DNA of 64,000 bases from Acidiflorens sp963847715 (GTDB lineage: Bacteria > Acidobacteriota > Terriglobia > Terriglobales > Acidobacteriaceae), in NCBI GenBank assembly GCA_963847715.1, contig CAWKAZ010000018.1, forward strand, positions 1-64,000, read 5' to 3'. A model generated the notes under the pieces. It saw nothing but the letters and a program-made list of their open reading frames with translations. It did no database searches and was not told the origin of the DNA. The translations under genes were made by a program, and so were the position numbers. This document shows positions 8,935 to 17,165 of this stretch, one piece after another. Each line of letters opens with the position of its first letter. Within the stretch, counting starts at the first letter, position 1.

Positions 8935-9858
8935 TCACTTTGCTTTGCGCGGTATGAAAATCGGCTGCGGCGGTTCTACCTTGTACGTCGCCGCGAAGCT
9001 CGCCTGGTTGAGGGCGAAGCTGGCTCGTCCACGTGAATCGATGAACAGCAATGGCTTCTTGAGCGGAACGTCGCTGAAGGTTTTGACGAAGGGCATTTCG
9101 ACCTCGTGTCCGGCGACGGTGACTTTCACGTGGTCGCCGGGCTGGTAGCCGAGTTTCATGAAGTCGTCGCCGCTAATGTTCGTGATGATATTGCCGAACG
9201 GACCGTCGAGTGCGATTACCTCTCCGGTCAGGCCTTTGTCGTCGACTACCGCCGGCTTCAGGTCGAGGCGGACGAGTTCCTTCATTTCCGGGCCTACCTG
9301 GGTCCAGTCGCCGCCGCGCGCGACGTGAGCGCCGACGGGAGAGAAGATATCCCGGCCATGGAAGGTGGAGGAAATTTTCGCCCCGACCATCCAATCCGGA
9401 TTCGTGATCTCGCGAATGGCCTCGATGCCGTCGCGGTTCTGGACCATGGTCATGAGCCCGTTGTCGGGCAGCACGAAAAACTGTCCGCGCTTCGATTTCA
9501 CTACGACCGCCTTACGCGTACTGCCAACCGTCGGATCGACCACGACCACAAATACGGTTCCGGCTGGGAAGTACGGGGTCGCACCGAAAAGAAAGCGCGC
9601 GCCGTCTCGAATGGAGAAAGCATTGACCTGATGGGTGAGGTCGACGATGCGGAGATTTGGCGCGATGCCGTACATAACGCCCTTGCAGAGCGCCACCGAG
9701 TCGTCAATGATGCCGAAATCGGTCATGAAGACTACGGTTGGAGGAGGTTGGATCGCGACCTGCTGTGCCATCAGTGGGCTGATGACCAGCAACATACAGA
9801 TCAACGTCCAGGAAAGGGCTCGCGCCGATCTTGCCGTCAAGTTGAATGTGGTGAGCAT
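8935..9858 (-). CDS. Exported SAM hydrolase (S-adenosyl-L-methionine hydroxide adenosyltransferase, DUF62)
   Basis: The protein begins with a clear Sec signal (hydrophobic ALSWTLICMLLVISPLMA, then QQ). The SAM-hydroxide adenosyltransferase fold follows: VVFMTDFGIIDDSV, DLTHQVNAFSIRDGA, VVVDPTVGSTRK, LPDNGLMTMV, FHGRDIFSPVGAH and GPFGNIITNI. Family members convert SAM plus water to adenosine plus methionine; the fluorinase/chlorinase-specific loop is absent. The start is placed at ATG 9858, which has TTTAGGAG upstream; the longer frame begins with TTG and would bury the signal. Most characterised relatives are cytosolic, so export is unusual. The TonB receptor follows 41 bases downstream. Adenosine formed outside could feed the exported deaminase encoded ~5 kb away. 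Confidence 0.85.
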   Translation of the reverse strand: MLTTFNLTARSARALSWTLICMLLVISPLMAQQVAIQPPPTVVFMTDFGIIDDSVALCKGVMYGIAPNLRIVDLTHQVNAFSIRDGARFLFGATPYFPAGTVFVVVVDPTVGSTRKAVVVKSKRGQFFVLPDNGLMTMVQNRDGIEAIREITNPDWMVGAKISSTFHGRDIFSPVGAHVARGGDWTQVGPEMKELVRLDLKPAVVDDKGLTGEVIALDGPFGNIITNISGDDFMKLGYQPGDHVKVTVAGHEVEMPFVKTFSDVPLKKPLLFIDSRGRASFALNQASFAATYKVEPPQPIFIPRKAK

Positions 9859-10129
9859 GGTTTCGAAGGCTCCTAAAGGAAAACGCAAATCTGCGAGCAG
9901 CCTTGCATCATTCGATCTGGCTGCTTCTGTTATGTAGGAAGCTCATTATTGTAACCGGTCGCGAGCGCTGGCAGAAAGCAAGGCCGGGACGGAATGGGGT
10001 GCCACCTCAGGACTCCAAGCGTCGACAGCCGTTCGTTTCCAGAAAAAACGCGGCGCCATGTCCGGGTTCCGCGCATCTATAATCGGGGCGGCAATCAAAC
10101 TACCAAAAATTCTTCAAGGAGAGCCAGCA

Positions 10130-10528
10130 ATGTCGAACGTGATTCCTGAAAAATATGCCGATCTTTTCCAGAAGCGGGCTTTTGCGAGTCTCGGGACGCT
10201 GATGCCCGATGGACGTCCGCAGGTGACGCCGGTGTGGTGCGACTTTGACGGGCAGCATGTCATCTTCAATTCGGCCAAGGGACGGCAGAAGGATCGCAAT
10301 GTGCGCCGTGACCCGCACGTGGCGCTGGCCATCGTCGATCCTGACAATCCCTACCGCTATCTGGAAATCCGCGGCACTGTTGTAGAGATCACCGAGGATG
10401 GAGCTGCCCAGCACATCGACAAGATGGCGAAGAAATATATGGGAGTGGAAAAGTATCCGTATGCGAAGCCGGGTGAGGTTCGGGTGCTTTACAAGATCCG
10501 CCCGGAACATACGACTGTGATGGGGTAG
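10130..10528 (+). CDS. Pyridoxamine 5'-phosphate oxidase-like flavin/F420-binding protein
   Basis: A 132-residue split-barrel protein of the PPOX class F420-dependent/FMN-binding family. Signatures are FASLGTLMPDGRPQVTPVWCDFDG, NSAKGRQKDRNVRRDPHVAL and YLEIRGTVVEI. It probably carries out a flavin- or deazaflavin-dependent reduction of an unknown substrate. The start at ATG 10130 follows AAGGAGAG with ideal spacing; the frame stays open upstream, but that part (from 10058) has no family match. It is transcribed divergently from the SAM hydrolase and stands alone. A small palindrome lies downstream (10593-10608). Confidence 0.85.
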   Translation: MSNVIPEKYADLFQKRAFASLGTLMPDGRPQVTPVWCDFDGQHVIFNSAKGRQKDRNVRRDPHVALAIVDPDNPYRYLEIRGTVVEITEDGAAQHIDKMAKKYMGVEKYPYAKPGEVRVLYKIRPEHTTVMG

Positions 10529-10592
10529 CGGGCCGCCAAGGGCCGCCCCATTTGGCCACTAAAAGCCAAGGCAGCACCAACCGCAACGGCCG

Positions 10593-10608
10593 CGGACAGG
10601 AGTGTCCG
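10593..10608. repeat. Short palindrome CGGACA-n-TGTCCG
   Basis: A six-base stem with a four-base loop sits downstream of the PPOX gene in the context CGCGGACAGGAGTGTCCGCC. It could be a weak terminator or an intergenic repeat. No T-tract follows. Confidence 0.35.
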
Positions 10609-10764
10609 CCCCACACGGGTCATCCGCGCCACACTTTTCCCCGATAACCTTTCGGCGGGAAGCGAGTCCAATTCACAATGGAACTTTAGCGGGGTCTTTC
10701 CCGTAATACAGGGGAAGAATCCGCTGGAATCTGTCTCGTGGTCCGTTTCCTGCAGGAGGAGCTT

Positions 10765-11277
10765 ATGGAAGTAGCGAAGAGTAACGGCAATGCGCTGGCG
10801 ATCGACGCGTCAGTGAATGGCATTTCAGCGCAGCAGGTGGTCAAGGCGGCGCACGACGAACTCCTGCAGTTGATGCGCCAGCGTGCCGAGATCATGAAGC
10901 GCATTGGGACGGTGAAGCAGACGATTGCGGGACTGGCTAACCTTTTCGGTGAACAGGTGCTGAGCGACGACTTGCTGGAATTGATCGATCGCAAGCCCAA
11001 TGGGCGCCAGCCGGGGTTTACCAAGGCTTGCCGCCGGGTGCTGATGGAAGTGCGGCGCCCGCTGGGAGCTCGCGACGTGTGCGTAGAATTGGAGCGGTAC
11101 GCGCCGGCTATTCTGGCGCGGCATAAAGATCCGCTTGCCTCCGTGACTACGGTTTTGAACCGACTGGTGGATTATGGCGAGGCGCGCAGTCTGAGCAATG
11201 ATCGCGGACGCAGAGTTTGGGAGTGGATCAGCGACGGGGAAGCGGCCGATGCGGTGGCTTCGAGGCGAACGGCCTAA
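10765..11277 (+). CDS. Hypothetical protein with C-terminal winged-helix-like domain
   Basis: A protein of about 170 residues. I chose ATG 10765 because GGAGGAG lies 5 bases upstream; an in-frame GTG at 10738 is less likely. The N-terminal half (about residues 15-70) is a predicted amphipathic coiled coil (HDELLQLMRQRAEIMKRIG). The C-terminal half, with the spacing ACRRVLMEVRRPLGARDVCVELER and then TTVLNRLVDYGEARS and RRVWEW, reads like a winged helix in which LGARDVCVELER is the turn-helix. It may bind DNA or act as a dimeric adaptor. I do not recognise a named family. It stands between the PPOX gene and the convergent ABC operon, with no operon partner. Confidence 0.6.
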   Translation: MEVAKSNGNALAIDASVNGISAQQVVKAAHDELLQLMRQRAEIMKRIGTVKQTIAGLANLFGEQVLSDDLLELIDRKPNGRQPGFTKACRRVLMEVRRPLGARDVCVELERYAPAILARHKDPLASVTTVLNRLVDYGEARSLSNDRGRRVWEWISDGEAADAVASRRTA

Positions 11278-11279
11278 GC

Positions 11280-11346
11280 CCAGCCCCTGAAGGGGCGTTG
11301 ATTCCAAGGCTGACGGCATCGCTAAAGCGATGCCCTGATACGAATC
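11280..11346. repeat. Repeat copy 1: GCCCCT-hairpin plus GCATCGC-hairpin plus CCTGATACGAA
   Basis: The copy contains GCCCCTGAAGGGGC (11283-11296) and GCATCGCTAAAGCGATGC (11316-11333), followed by CCTGATACGAATC. The same three-part array recurs at 13561-13629. It lies between convergent genes and may also serve as a bidirectional terminator. Confidence 0.7.
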
Positions 11347-11402
11347 TCAAGTCTCAGTCTTACAAATCTGAAGTCTCAGAATTCAGATTCGCTCGTCGGC
11401 CG

Positions 11403-12128
11403 CTACGCTGGTAACAAGCGGCCTTTTTCCAGGTGGCGGGTTACGTGCGCGTATTGGGCCGCGTGCGGATCGTGAGTCACCATCACGATCGTCTTGTTGA
11501 AGCTCTCATTCAGACGCTTCAAAATCTCCAGAATTTCGGTTGCTGAATTACTGTCCAGGTCGCCGGTCGGTTCGTCGGCCAGGATGAGCGTCGGATCGCT
11601 GACGATGGCCCGAGCGATGGCTACGCGCTGCTCTTGTCCGCCGGATAGTTGCTTGGGCAGATGATTGACACGGTCTTCGAGACCGACGAGCTTCAGCGCG
11701 GTCAACACGTGTTCGCGGCGCTGCTGCGACGTCATCTTGGTCAGCAGCAAAGGCAATTCAACGTTTTCGAACGCCGTCAGCACCGGGATCAGATTGAAGG
11801 TCTGGAAAACGTAGCCGACGTGCGTGTTGCGCCAGTTCGCGGATTGGCTATCGTTTAAGCGAAATATGTTTTCCCCCATCACGAGCAAATCGCCGGCAGT
11901 CGGGCGATCGATCGCCGCGATCATATTCAATAGCGTCGTCTTGCCCGAGCCCGACGGGCCCATCAGCGCGAGAAACTCACCGGCGGCGATATCGATGGAG
12001 ACATTGTCGAGCGCGGTCACCTGGAAGGCATCGCGCTTAAAAATCTTGCTTACGCCGCGGGCCTGAACGACCTTGCCGGCCACGGCTGGTTTGGTTAAAG
12101 GTGTCGTCGTCGTTGGAATTGTGCTCAT
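11403..12128 (-). CDS. ABC transporter ATP-binding protein (MacB/LolD type)
   Basis: A 241-residue nucleotide-binding subunit with Walker A GPSGSGKTT, signature LSGGQEQRVAIARA, Walker B LILADEPTGDLD and the switch His in VTHD. It powers the FtsX-type permeases encoded just upstream in the same operon. Its ATG overlaps the stop of the adaptor gene by four bases (ATGA, 12125-12128), a sign of translational coupling. The signature has SGGQEQ in place of the usual SGGQQQ, a minor variant. The set resembles MacAB-type efflux or lipoprotein/lipid release systems; substrate unknown. Confidence 0.92.
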   Translation of the reverse strand: MSTIPTTTTPLTKPAVAGKVVQARGVSKIFKRDAFQVTALDNVSIDIAAGEFLALMGPSGSGKTTLLNMIAAIDRPTAGDLLVMGENIFRLNDSQSANWRNTHVGYVFQTFNLIPVLTAFENVELPLLLTKMTSQQRREHVLTALKLVGLEDRVNHLPKQLSGGQEQRVAIARAIVSDPTLILADEPTGDLDSNSATEILEILKRLNESFNKTIVMVTHDPHAAQYAHVTRHLEKGRLLPA

Positions 12129-13513
12129 GATTGCCCCTTAATTCTAATCTTTTGACCGTCCTGTAAGTCCGCGGGTCCGGCGGTAATCACGCTCTCGCCG
12201 CCGACAAGGGAGTCCACTAGAAAGCCTCCCGAACGCTGGCCCTGCACATGAACATCGCGGCGGAGAGCTTTGCCGTTGAAGGCTAGCAGAACGAATTTCT
12301 TGCCGTCCTTCTCGTGCACCGCGGCGGTGGGGACGAAAACATAGTTTGTCTTCGTGCCTGCATTCTTGTCCTCGCTCGGCTTCGCCTTGAATTGCACGGT
12401 TGCGTTCATTTCCGGACGCAGGTAAGAATCTGGTTGCAGGATCTGCACCTTGACCTGGACGGTTGCTTTCTGGCGGTTCGCTTCCGGAGACATCTCCGCA
12501 ATCTCGCCTTTGTAGGAGCGGTCCTTGAACGCATCGAGCGTCACGATGCCTTCCTGCTTGGGCGAGAGCTTCGCGAAATCGTCCTGCGCGATGTCGAGTT
12601 CGACCTGTATGTCGTTCAGGTCGGCGAGGGCGACCACCGATCCGCGCGGTCCACCTTCAGCGCCGCTGGCAAATTGTGCAGTGACGAGCTCACCCTTTTC
12701 GGCGGTACGCTCGAGGATGGTGCCGGTGACGGGAGCGCGAATGACCGTTGCATCGAGCTGAGATTTCGCGTAGGCCATCTGACCTTCGGCCTGCAACAAG
12801 TCGCCTTTGGCGCGCAGAATCTCTTCGGAGCGGGGGCCGAGCTGCATCAGCTTGAATGCCCGCTCCAGAGAATTCATTCGTTGCTGCGAAGATTCATACT
12901 TGGCGGTCGCGTCGTCGAGGCTCTGCTTGGAGGCGACTCCTTGCGCGAACAGATCGCGCGCGCGGTCGAGATTGAGCTTGTCATTGGTCGCGGTGGCTCT
13001 GGCCTCGGACAGGTTGTGATCGGCCTGCTCAACTTCCTCGGGGCGGGAGCCGTGTTCATTCTCGAGGAGGCGGGCTTTGGCGCTGTCCACGGCGCCTCGA
13101 GCCTGTTCGTACTGGGCGCGGAATTCCTGGTCTTCGAGACGCACCAGAACTTGTCCTTCCTGGACCTTGTCGCCTTTTTCGACGCCGATCCAGGCGACGC
13201 GGCCGGTGACTTTCGAGTTCACGCTGATTTTGTGATGCGCGACGATGTATCCGCTGGCAGAAAGCACGGTGCTGCCGGTGACGTCGCTGCCTTCCGCCGT
13301 GGCCCGGGCGACTTCCACTTCTGGAGCGTCGGACCCGAGGGCGCGATAGGCCAGCGTGACGATTCCGAGCAGGACAACCACGGCAATGCCGCCGAGGATG
13401 AAGCGGCGCGACCACGCGGGCGGTTCGCCGCCTCCGTCGCGCAGGGAGTGGTCGATGCGCAGACTCCGCAGGTCTTCGTGCTTGGTATCCGTCGATCCGG
13501 TTTCCGTCGGCAT
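12125..13513 (-). CDS. Periplasmic adaptor subunit (MacA/HlyD family)
   Basis: The 462-residue membrane-fusion protein has one N-terminal membrane anchor (about residues 36-57, GGIAVVVLLGIVTLAYRAL). Then come a biotinyl-lipoyl-like half (ISVNSKVTGRVAWIGVEKGDKVQEGQVLVRLED), a long alpha-helical hairpin with QAEG/SLERA heptads, and the second lipoyl half (APVTGTILERTAEKGELV). A beta-barrel and membrane-proximal domain ending in GQKIRIKGQ completes it. It should bridge the inner-membrane ABC permease to an outer-membrane channel. It is the third gene of a four-gene minus-strand operon. An unusual 222-base gap with tandem repeats separates it from the preceding permease gene. Confidence 0.9.
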   Translation of the reverse strand: MPTETGSTDTKHEDLRSLRIDHSLRDGGGEPPAWSRRFILGGIAVVVLLGIVTLAYRALGSDAPEVEVARATAEGSDVTGSTVLSASGYIVAHHKISVNSKVTGRVAWIGVEKGDKVQEGQVLVRLEDQEFRAQYEQARGAVDSAKARLLENEHGSRPEEVEQADHNLSEARATATNDKLNLDRARDLFAQGVASKQSLDDATAKYESSQQRMNSLERAFKLMQLGPRSEEILRAKGDLLQAEGQMAYAKSQLDATVIRAPVTGTILERTAEKGELVTAQFASGAEGGPRGSVVALADLNDIQVELDIAQDDFAKLSPKQEGIVTLDAFKDRSYKGEIAEMSPEANRQKATVQVKVQILQPDSYLRPEMNATVQFKAKPSEDKNAGTKTNYVFVPTAAVHEKDGKKFVLLAFNGKALRRDVHVQGQRSGGFLVDSLVGGESVITAGPADLQDGQKIRIKGQS

Positions 13514-13560
13514 TGCGTTAAGTTGACTCCAAATCTGGGTGACGCGATAGTGTGCGACGA

Positions 13561-13722
13561 GCAGCCCCTAAAGGGGCATTTTTTCCTTGATCGTTGCGGC
13601 ATCGCTAAAGCGATGCCCTGATACGAATCACATGACCTGATACGGACCAGACGGCCTGATACGAACCCGACCCCTGATACGAACCAGACGCCCTGATACG
13701 AACCCGATGCCCTGACACGAGC
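13561..13722. repeat. Repeat copy 2 with six 19-bp tandem units inside the ABC operon
   Basis: The region begins with GCCCCTAAAGGGGC and GCATCGCTAAAGCGATGC, like copy 1. It continues with six units starting CCTGATACG / CCTGACACG at 13617, 13636, 13655, 13673, 13692 and 13711, a period of 18-19 bases. It fills the gap between the permease and adaptor genes, so it would be transcribed within the operon mRNA. Confidence 0.8.
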
Positions 13723-13735
13723 GAATCTGAAACTA

Positions 13736-14899
13736 CTATGCGCGCAGCGAGGTCAGGATATCCTGCCTGGCGGCGTGGTATGCGGGCGCGAAACCTCCGA
13801 GCAGCCCCATAATCATGGCAAAGGCAACGGCGATCAGCGCTACTCCCCACGTCAAGTGCAGGCTAAACACGGTTTCGCTGAACGTCAGGTTGTTGCCGAT
13901 GCCGGTGGTCATGCCGTTGAAGGGCAGAATCAGAACGATGCCTACGATCGCACCCAGCAGCGACAGCAGCAACGATTCGAAAACAAACGAGGTCAGAATG
14001 CTGGGCCGCGAAAATCCAATGATCCGCAAAGTTGCGATCTCGCGCGCGCGATAGGCAACTGCCGCGTACATCGTATTCATGGCGGCGAAGCTCGAACCGA
14101 TCGCCATAATGACGGCGACAAATATGCCGATGAATTTGATTGCCCCGCCGGAACTGGTTTGCTTGTCGTAGTATTCGGTTTCGAGCGAGCCTTCGAGCTT
14201 CAGCCGCTGATCGTCGCTGACACGGTGTTTCAGCGCGTCGGCCGCGACCGCGTCGGTCGCCCGAAGATAAACGGAGGCGTAGCCTCCCTGGCGGTCGAAG
14301 TCGGCGGCGATCTGATTCACGTCGCCCCAGATTTCCGAATCGTAAGCGGTGCCGCCGGAGTTGAATACGCCGACAACTTTCCACTGGCCCTTGGCAAAGT
14401 CGAGAGTGTCGCCGACATTTGCGCCGTTAAAGCGGTCATGAATGTTGTGGCCGACGACGACTTCGCGCTGTCCGGGCGTGAACCAGCGTCCCTCAACCAA
14501 TTTGGCATTGGGACGAAGTTCAAGTCCGGCAGGCATCATGCCGCGCACCGACACGTTCACTTCCCCGGTCCCATCTTTCCGGGGCAGTACGACGACCACC
14601 ACCCACTCTCCGGAGGCGAGCGGCTGTCCGCTGCTGTCCTGGGCGATGCCGGGCAGAGTTTTCAGGGTGGGGAATAGATTCGCGTCGAAGCCTCCCGAGA
14701 GTTCGGCGGTCGAACCTTTGCGCATGACCAGTACGTTCTGAGAGCTGCCGCTTGATTTGAACGCCTTCTGCAGTCCGGCCAGCAGCGCCATCAGAAACAC
14801 CGCCGTGGTAACGGTGAGCGCGATGCCGAGAGCGGTCATGATGGTGAGGCCCTTGCGGAGCTTCAGGTTGCGGATGTTGTAGCTGATCGGAATCGCCAT
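13736..14899 (-). CDS. ABC transporter permease (FtsX/MacB-like), second
   Basis: A 387-residue permease with an N-terminal membrane helix (GLTIMTALGIALTVTTAVFLMALLAG), a large extracytoplasmic MacB_PCD-type domain, and three C-terminal helices of the FtsX domain (YRAREIATLRIIGFSRPSIL, then LLSLLGAIVGIVLILPF). It forms the membrane part of the efflux/extraction ABC transporter together with the next upstream permease, probably as a heterodimer. Its start lies 12 bases after the stop of that gene. It is downstream-coupled to the adaptor and ATPase genes after the repeat-filled gap. Confidence 0.88.
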   Translation of the reverse strand: MAIPISYNIRNLKLRKGLTIMTALGIALTVTTAVFLMALLAGLQKAFKSSGSSQNVLVMRKGSTAELSGGFDANLFPTLKTLPGIAQDSSGQPLASGEWVVVVVLPRKDGTGEVNVSVRGMMPAGLELRPNAKLVEGRWFTPGQREVVVGHNIHDRFNGANVGDTLDFAKGQWKVVGVFNSGGTAYDSEIWGDVNQIAADFDRQGGYASVYLRATDAVAADALKHRVSDDQRLKLEGSLETEYYDKQTSSGGAIKFIGIFVAVIMAIGSSFAAMNTMYAAVAYRAREIATLRIIGFSRPSILTSFVFESLLLSLLGAIVGIVLILPFNGMTTGIGNNLTFSETVFSLHLTWGVALIAVAFAMIMGLLGGFAPAYHAARQDILTSLRA

Positions 14900-14911
14900 G
14901 CGGTTGCTTTG

Positions 14912-16063
14912 CTAGCCGATGTAGCGCAAGCCCTCCACGATATCGAGTTTTGCCGCATGATAGGCGGGTACGATTGCGCTCAGAAGTCCCACCAGGCCGG
15001 CGATGACAATAGCAAGCAGCAAGGTCGGAAGCGTCACTTTCATGCCGGAGAAAAACAATCCCATTCCGGGCGCATGCGTCATGCCCGACACGGCGACGAG
15101 AGCGAGCAAGCATCCCAGAACGCCGCCGCTCAAAGCGACGATTACTGCTTCGCCAATATACAGCTTCAAGATTGAATCTCGTGTGAACCCTAGCGTCTTC
15201 AGCACAGCGACCTCGCGCGTTCGCTCGCGGATTGACATAGCCATCGTAGTAGCAGACACCAGCAAGGTGGCAAAAACGACCGCAAAACAAATACTCAAAA
15301 TGAATGCTTTCACGTTCCCGATGCTGTTGATGAAACTTAACTGGAACGCTTTCTCACTTTCGGTCTTGGTAGGCTCGGGAGAATTACGAAACATTTCGTC
15401 GACGGCCGAGGCGACTTTGGAAACGTCGTCTGGAGAATCGGCCAGAATGTCGAACGTTCCTGCTTTGCCGTTCGCGAACGAGACTGCCTCTTCCACATAT
15501 TTCTGGTTGAAGTAAACAGAAGTGGTGGGTTGGGGCGCGGTATAGATTCCGCGAATGGTGAGTTCGAGATCGACCGGATAGATGGTGCCCTTCAGCACGA
15601 TACGATCGCCAATTTTCCAGCCGAATTTCTTTGCGAGCTCGGTGTCGACAATTACGCCGGCACGATCGTGTTTCCATGCTTCCAGTTGATCGGCGGGCAT
15701 CTTGAAGTCGGTAAAGATGTTCAATATCTCGTCGGGGTCCGTGCCGAACTGGGCGAAGAAATTCTCGGGCTTCTGGTCCTTGTAGATGCCTCCAAACCAG
15801 CTGTTGGGAGCAACCGCGACGACGCCGGGGATGGTTCGAATTTTCTCCCGGTAAGACACCGGCATGGATTGGGTCAGCGAGACGCGATGGCGTGTAATCA
15901 ATCGCTGCGCGGACTGCGTGCTGAACGTGTCCATGTAAAAGAAGTGCCAGACCGTCATCATCAGGGTCAGCAGCAGCAGCGAGAACGTGATGCTGAGCAC
16001 GGTGAGGACACTGCGCCGCTTATTGCGGAAGGCACTCTTGGTGACGAAGCGAGTTAAGGTCAT
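14912..16063 (-). CDS. ABC transporter permease (FtsX/MacB-like), first gene of operon
   Basis: A 383-residue permease with the same layout as its neighbour: one N-terminal helix after a basic RNKRRSVLTVLSI segment, a periplasmic domain, and three C-terminal helices carrying the FtsX motif (SIRERTREVAVLKTLGFTRDSIL). Having two distinct permeases with one adaptor and one ATPase suggests a heteromeric transporter. The start at ATG 16063 is preceded by CAGGAG at good spacing. It leads the operon permease-permease-adaptor-ATPase (16063 down to 11403). The 187-base upstream gap probably holds the promoter. Confidence 0.88.
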   Translation of the reverse strand: MTLTRFVTKSAFRNKRRSVLTVLSITFSLLLLTLMMTVWHFFYMDTFSTQSAQRLITRHRVSLTQSMPVSYREKIRTIPGVVAVAPNSWFGGIYKDQKPENFFAQFGTDPDEILNIFTDFKMPADQLEAWKHDRAGVIVDTELAKKFGWKIGDRIVLKGTIYPVDLELTIRGIYTAPQPTTSVYFNQKYVEEAVSFANGKAGTFDILADSPDDVSKVASAVDEMFRNSPEPTKTESEKAFQLSFINSIGNVKAFILSICFAVVFATLLVSATTMAMSIRERTREVAVLKTLGFTRDSILKLYIGEAVIVALSGGVLGCLLALVAVSGMTHAPGMGLFFSGMKVTLPTLLLAIVIAGLVGLLSAIVPAYHAAKLDIVEGLRYIG

Positions 16064-16250
16064 GCCACTCCTGAAGACCCAACAGTAGAAAAGGGAACGC
16101 TGCGAACGAAGAACATTATCCCAATATCACTACGCGTATTTCGCCAACCATATTTCGCTGCCCATTCGCTACCGAAAGGATAAAGGACGGGCTGCGAAAT
16201 GGACAATCGCCCCAAGCGTATTTTTTCTTGCCAACATAACATTTCGCCAC

Positions 16251-16667
16251 TTAACCGTTTCTCAGCACGTGGGTTACTACGAGCGCGACGAAGCCGATCA
16301 TGCTCAGGAAATGCAGTCGCCGCACCTGCGGCTGACGCCGGCTTCCGCTTTTCAAGATCAACCCGAGACCCACCTGAAAGAACATGAGGCACAAAGCCAG
16401 CGTGGCGGCCCAAATTCCGACTACGTCGCTTCGGCCCATCGCTGGTCCCATCACGAATGAAGCGTGCGCCAGCACGAGTCCCACGAGCACGTAGCCGATC
16501 CAGTAGTGCGGCCACATTCTTTTCTGCCGACTCGGCAGCCGCATTGGCCGGTCGCTACTGATTGGCGACGTGCGCCTGCCACGAAGCATGTAAGGCAGCG
16601 CCGTTTCGATGCCGACTCCGAACACAGCTCCCCATCCGGTTATGCTCGCCACAAGAAATCGAATCAT
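16251..16667 (-). CDS. Four-helix membrane protein with two His pairs (cytochrome b561-like, putative di-heme)
   Basis: A 138-residue hydrophobic protein with four predicted membrane helices (about 4-22, 55-75, 83-105 and 117-135). Helices 2 and 4 each carry two histidines 14 residues apart: H54/H68 and H119/H133. That spacing puts each pair near opposite membrane faces, as in cytochrome b561 or NapC-like bis-histidine heme sites; two b-hemes are inferred. I do not recognise a named family. The gene starts 6 bases after the stop of the 154-residue gene, so both are expressed from the MerR-type promoter at 17166-17205. A plausible role is electron transfer or a redox-linked metal response. Confidence 0.6.
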   Translation of the reverse strand: MIRFLVASITGWGAVFGVGIETALPYMLRGRRTSPISSDRPMRLPSRQKRMWPHYWIGYVLVGLVLAHASFVMGPAMGRSDVVGIWAATLALCLMFFQVGLGLILKSGSRRQPQVRRLHFLSMIGFVALVVTHVLRNG

Positions 16668-16673
16668 GTGCGC

Positions 16674-17138
16674 CTACTGCACCTTCACGTATCCGGTGAG
16701 CACAACGATCTGCTTTGCGTGCAGGATGTGATCGTTCCCCATGGTCGCCGTGATGTGAACCACCGCTCCGGGATGTATATCTGAGGTTTTGCCCATGACC
16801 ACGGGCGTGGATGCGTCGAACGACACCTTTATCGTGTTGCCCCCACGCCGGTAGATAGTTTCACTCTGCTTCTCGAGCACGTTCCCCTCGATGCTCTGGG
16901 AAACGATGCTCTGGGAAACGTTGCTCTGGGAAACGACGCTCGTGATCTCGACGACGACTTTCGCCTCGTCTCCCGGCTTGAACTCCGCCTGAGAAGCGAT
17001 GACGGTAGTCTCGACCTTCATCCCCATAGCCCGCCCCACGCTGCGGCGCATCGCGAAGAACGATAGAAGCGCCAGCGCAAGGAGGAGAACAATCCAAACA
17101 CGAGTACTAGTAGAAAAATTCTGAGAGTCCGATTGCAT
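16674..17138 (-). CDS. Single-pass exported-domain protein of unknown function
   Basis: The 154-residue protein has a membrane anchor at about residues 13-30 and an extracytoplasmic beta-rich domain. This resembles an OB/DUF5666-like barrel near its end (GAVVHITATMGNDHILHAKQIVV), though the match is weak. Residues VSQS(N/I) are repeated three times, encoded by a 15-base tandem repeat at 16891-16935. The start at ATG 17138 has GGAGG upstream. It is the first gene downstream of the MerR-like operator and is followed 6 bases later by the putative di-heme gene. Metal or heme handling is suggested only by this context. Confidence 0.55.
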   Translation of the reverse strand: MQSDSQNFSTSTRVWIVLLLALALLSFFAMRRSVGRAMGMKVETTVIASQAEFKPGDEAKVVVEITSVVSQSNVSQSIVSQSIEGNVLEKQSETIYRRGGNTIKVSFDASTPVVMGKTSDIHPGAVVHITATMGNDHILHAKQIVVLTGYVKVQ

Positions 17139-17165
17139 CGCGTGACCTCCGCCGGGATTGGTATC

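Noticed and set aside
8935..9858. Fluorinase or chlorinase
   Set aside because: The characteristic extra loop of halogenating members before the conserved NGL segment is absent; the layout is that of SAM hydrolases.
12314..13621. 435-codon plus-strand ORF over the adaptor gene
   Set aside because: Shadow of the MacA-like gene; no recognisable domain, and the minus-strand operon with its ATGA overlap explains the region.
13617..13722. Tandem 19-bp units considered as a CRISPR array
   Set aside because: Units are contiguous, without unique spacers of constant length, and no cas genes are nearby.
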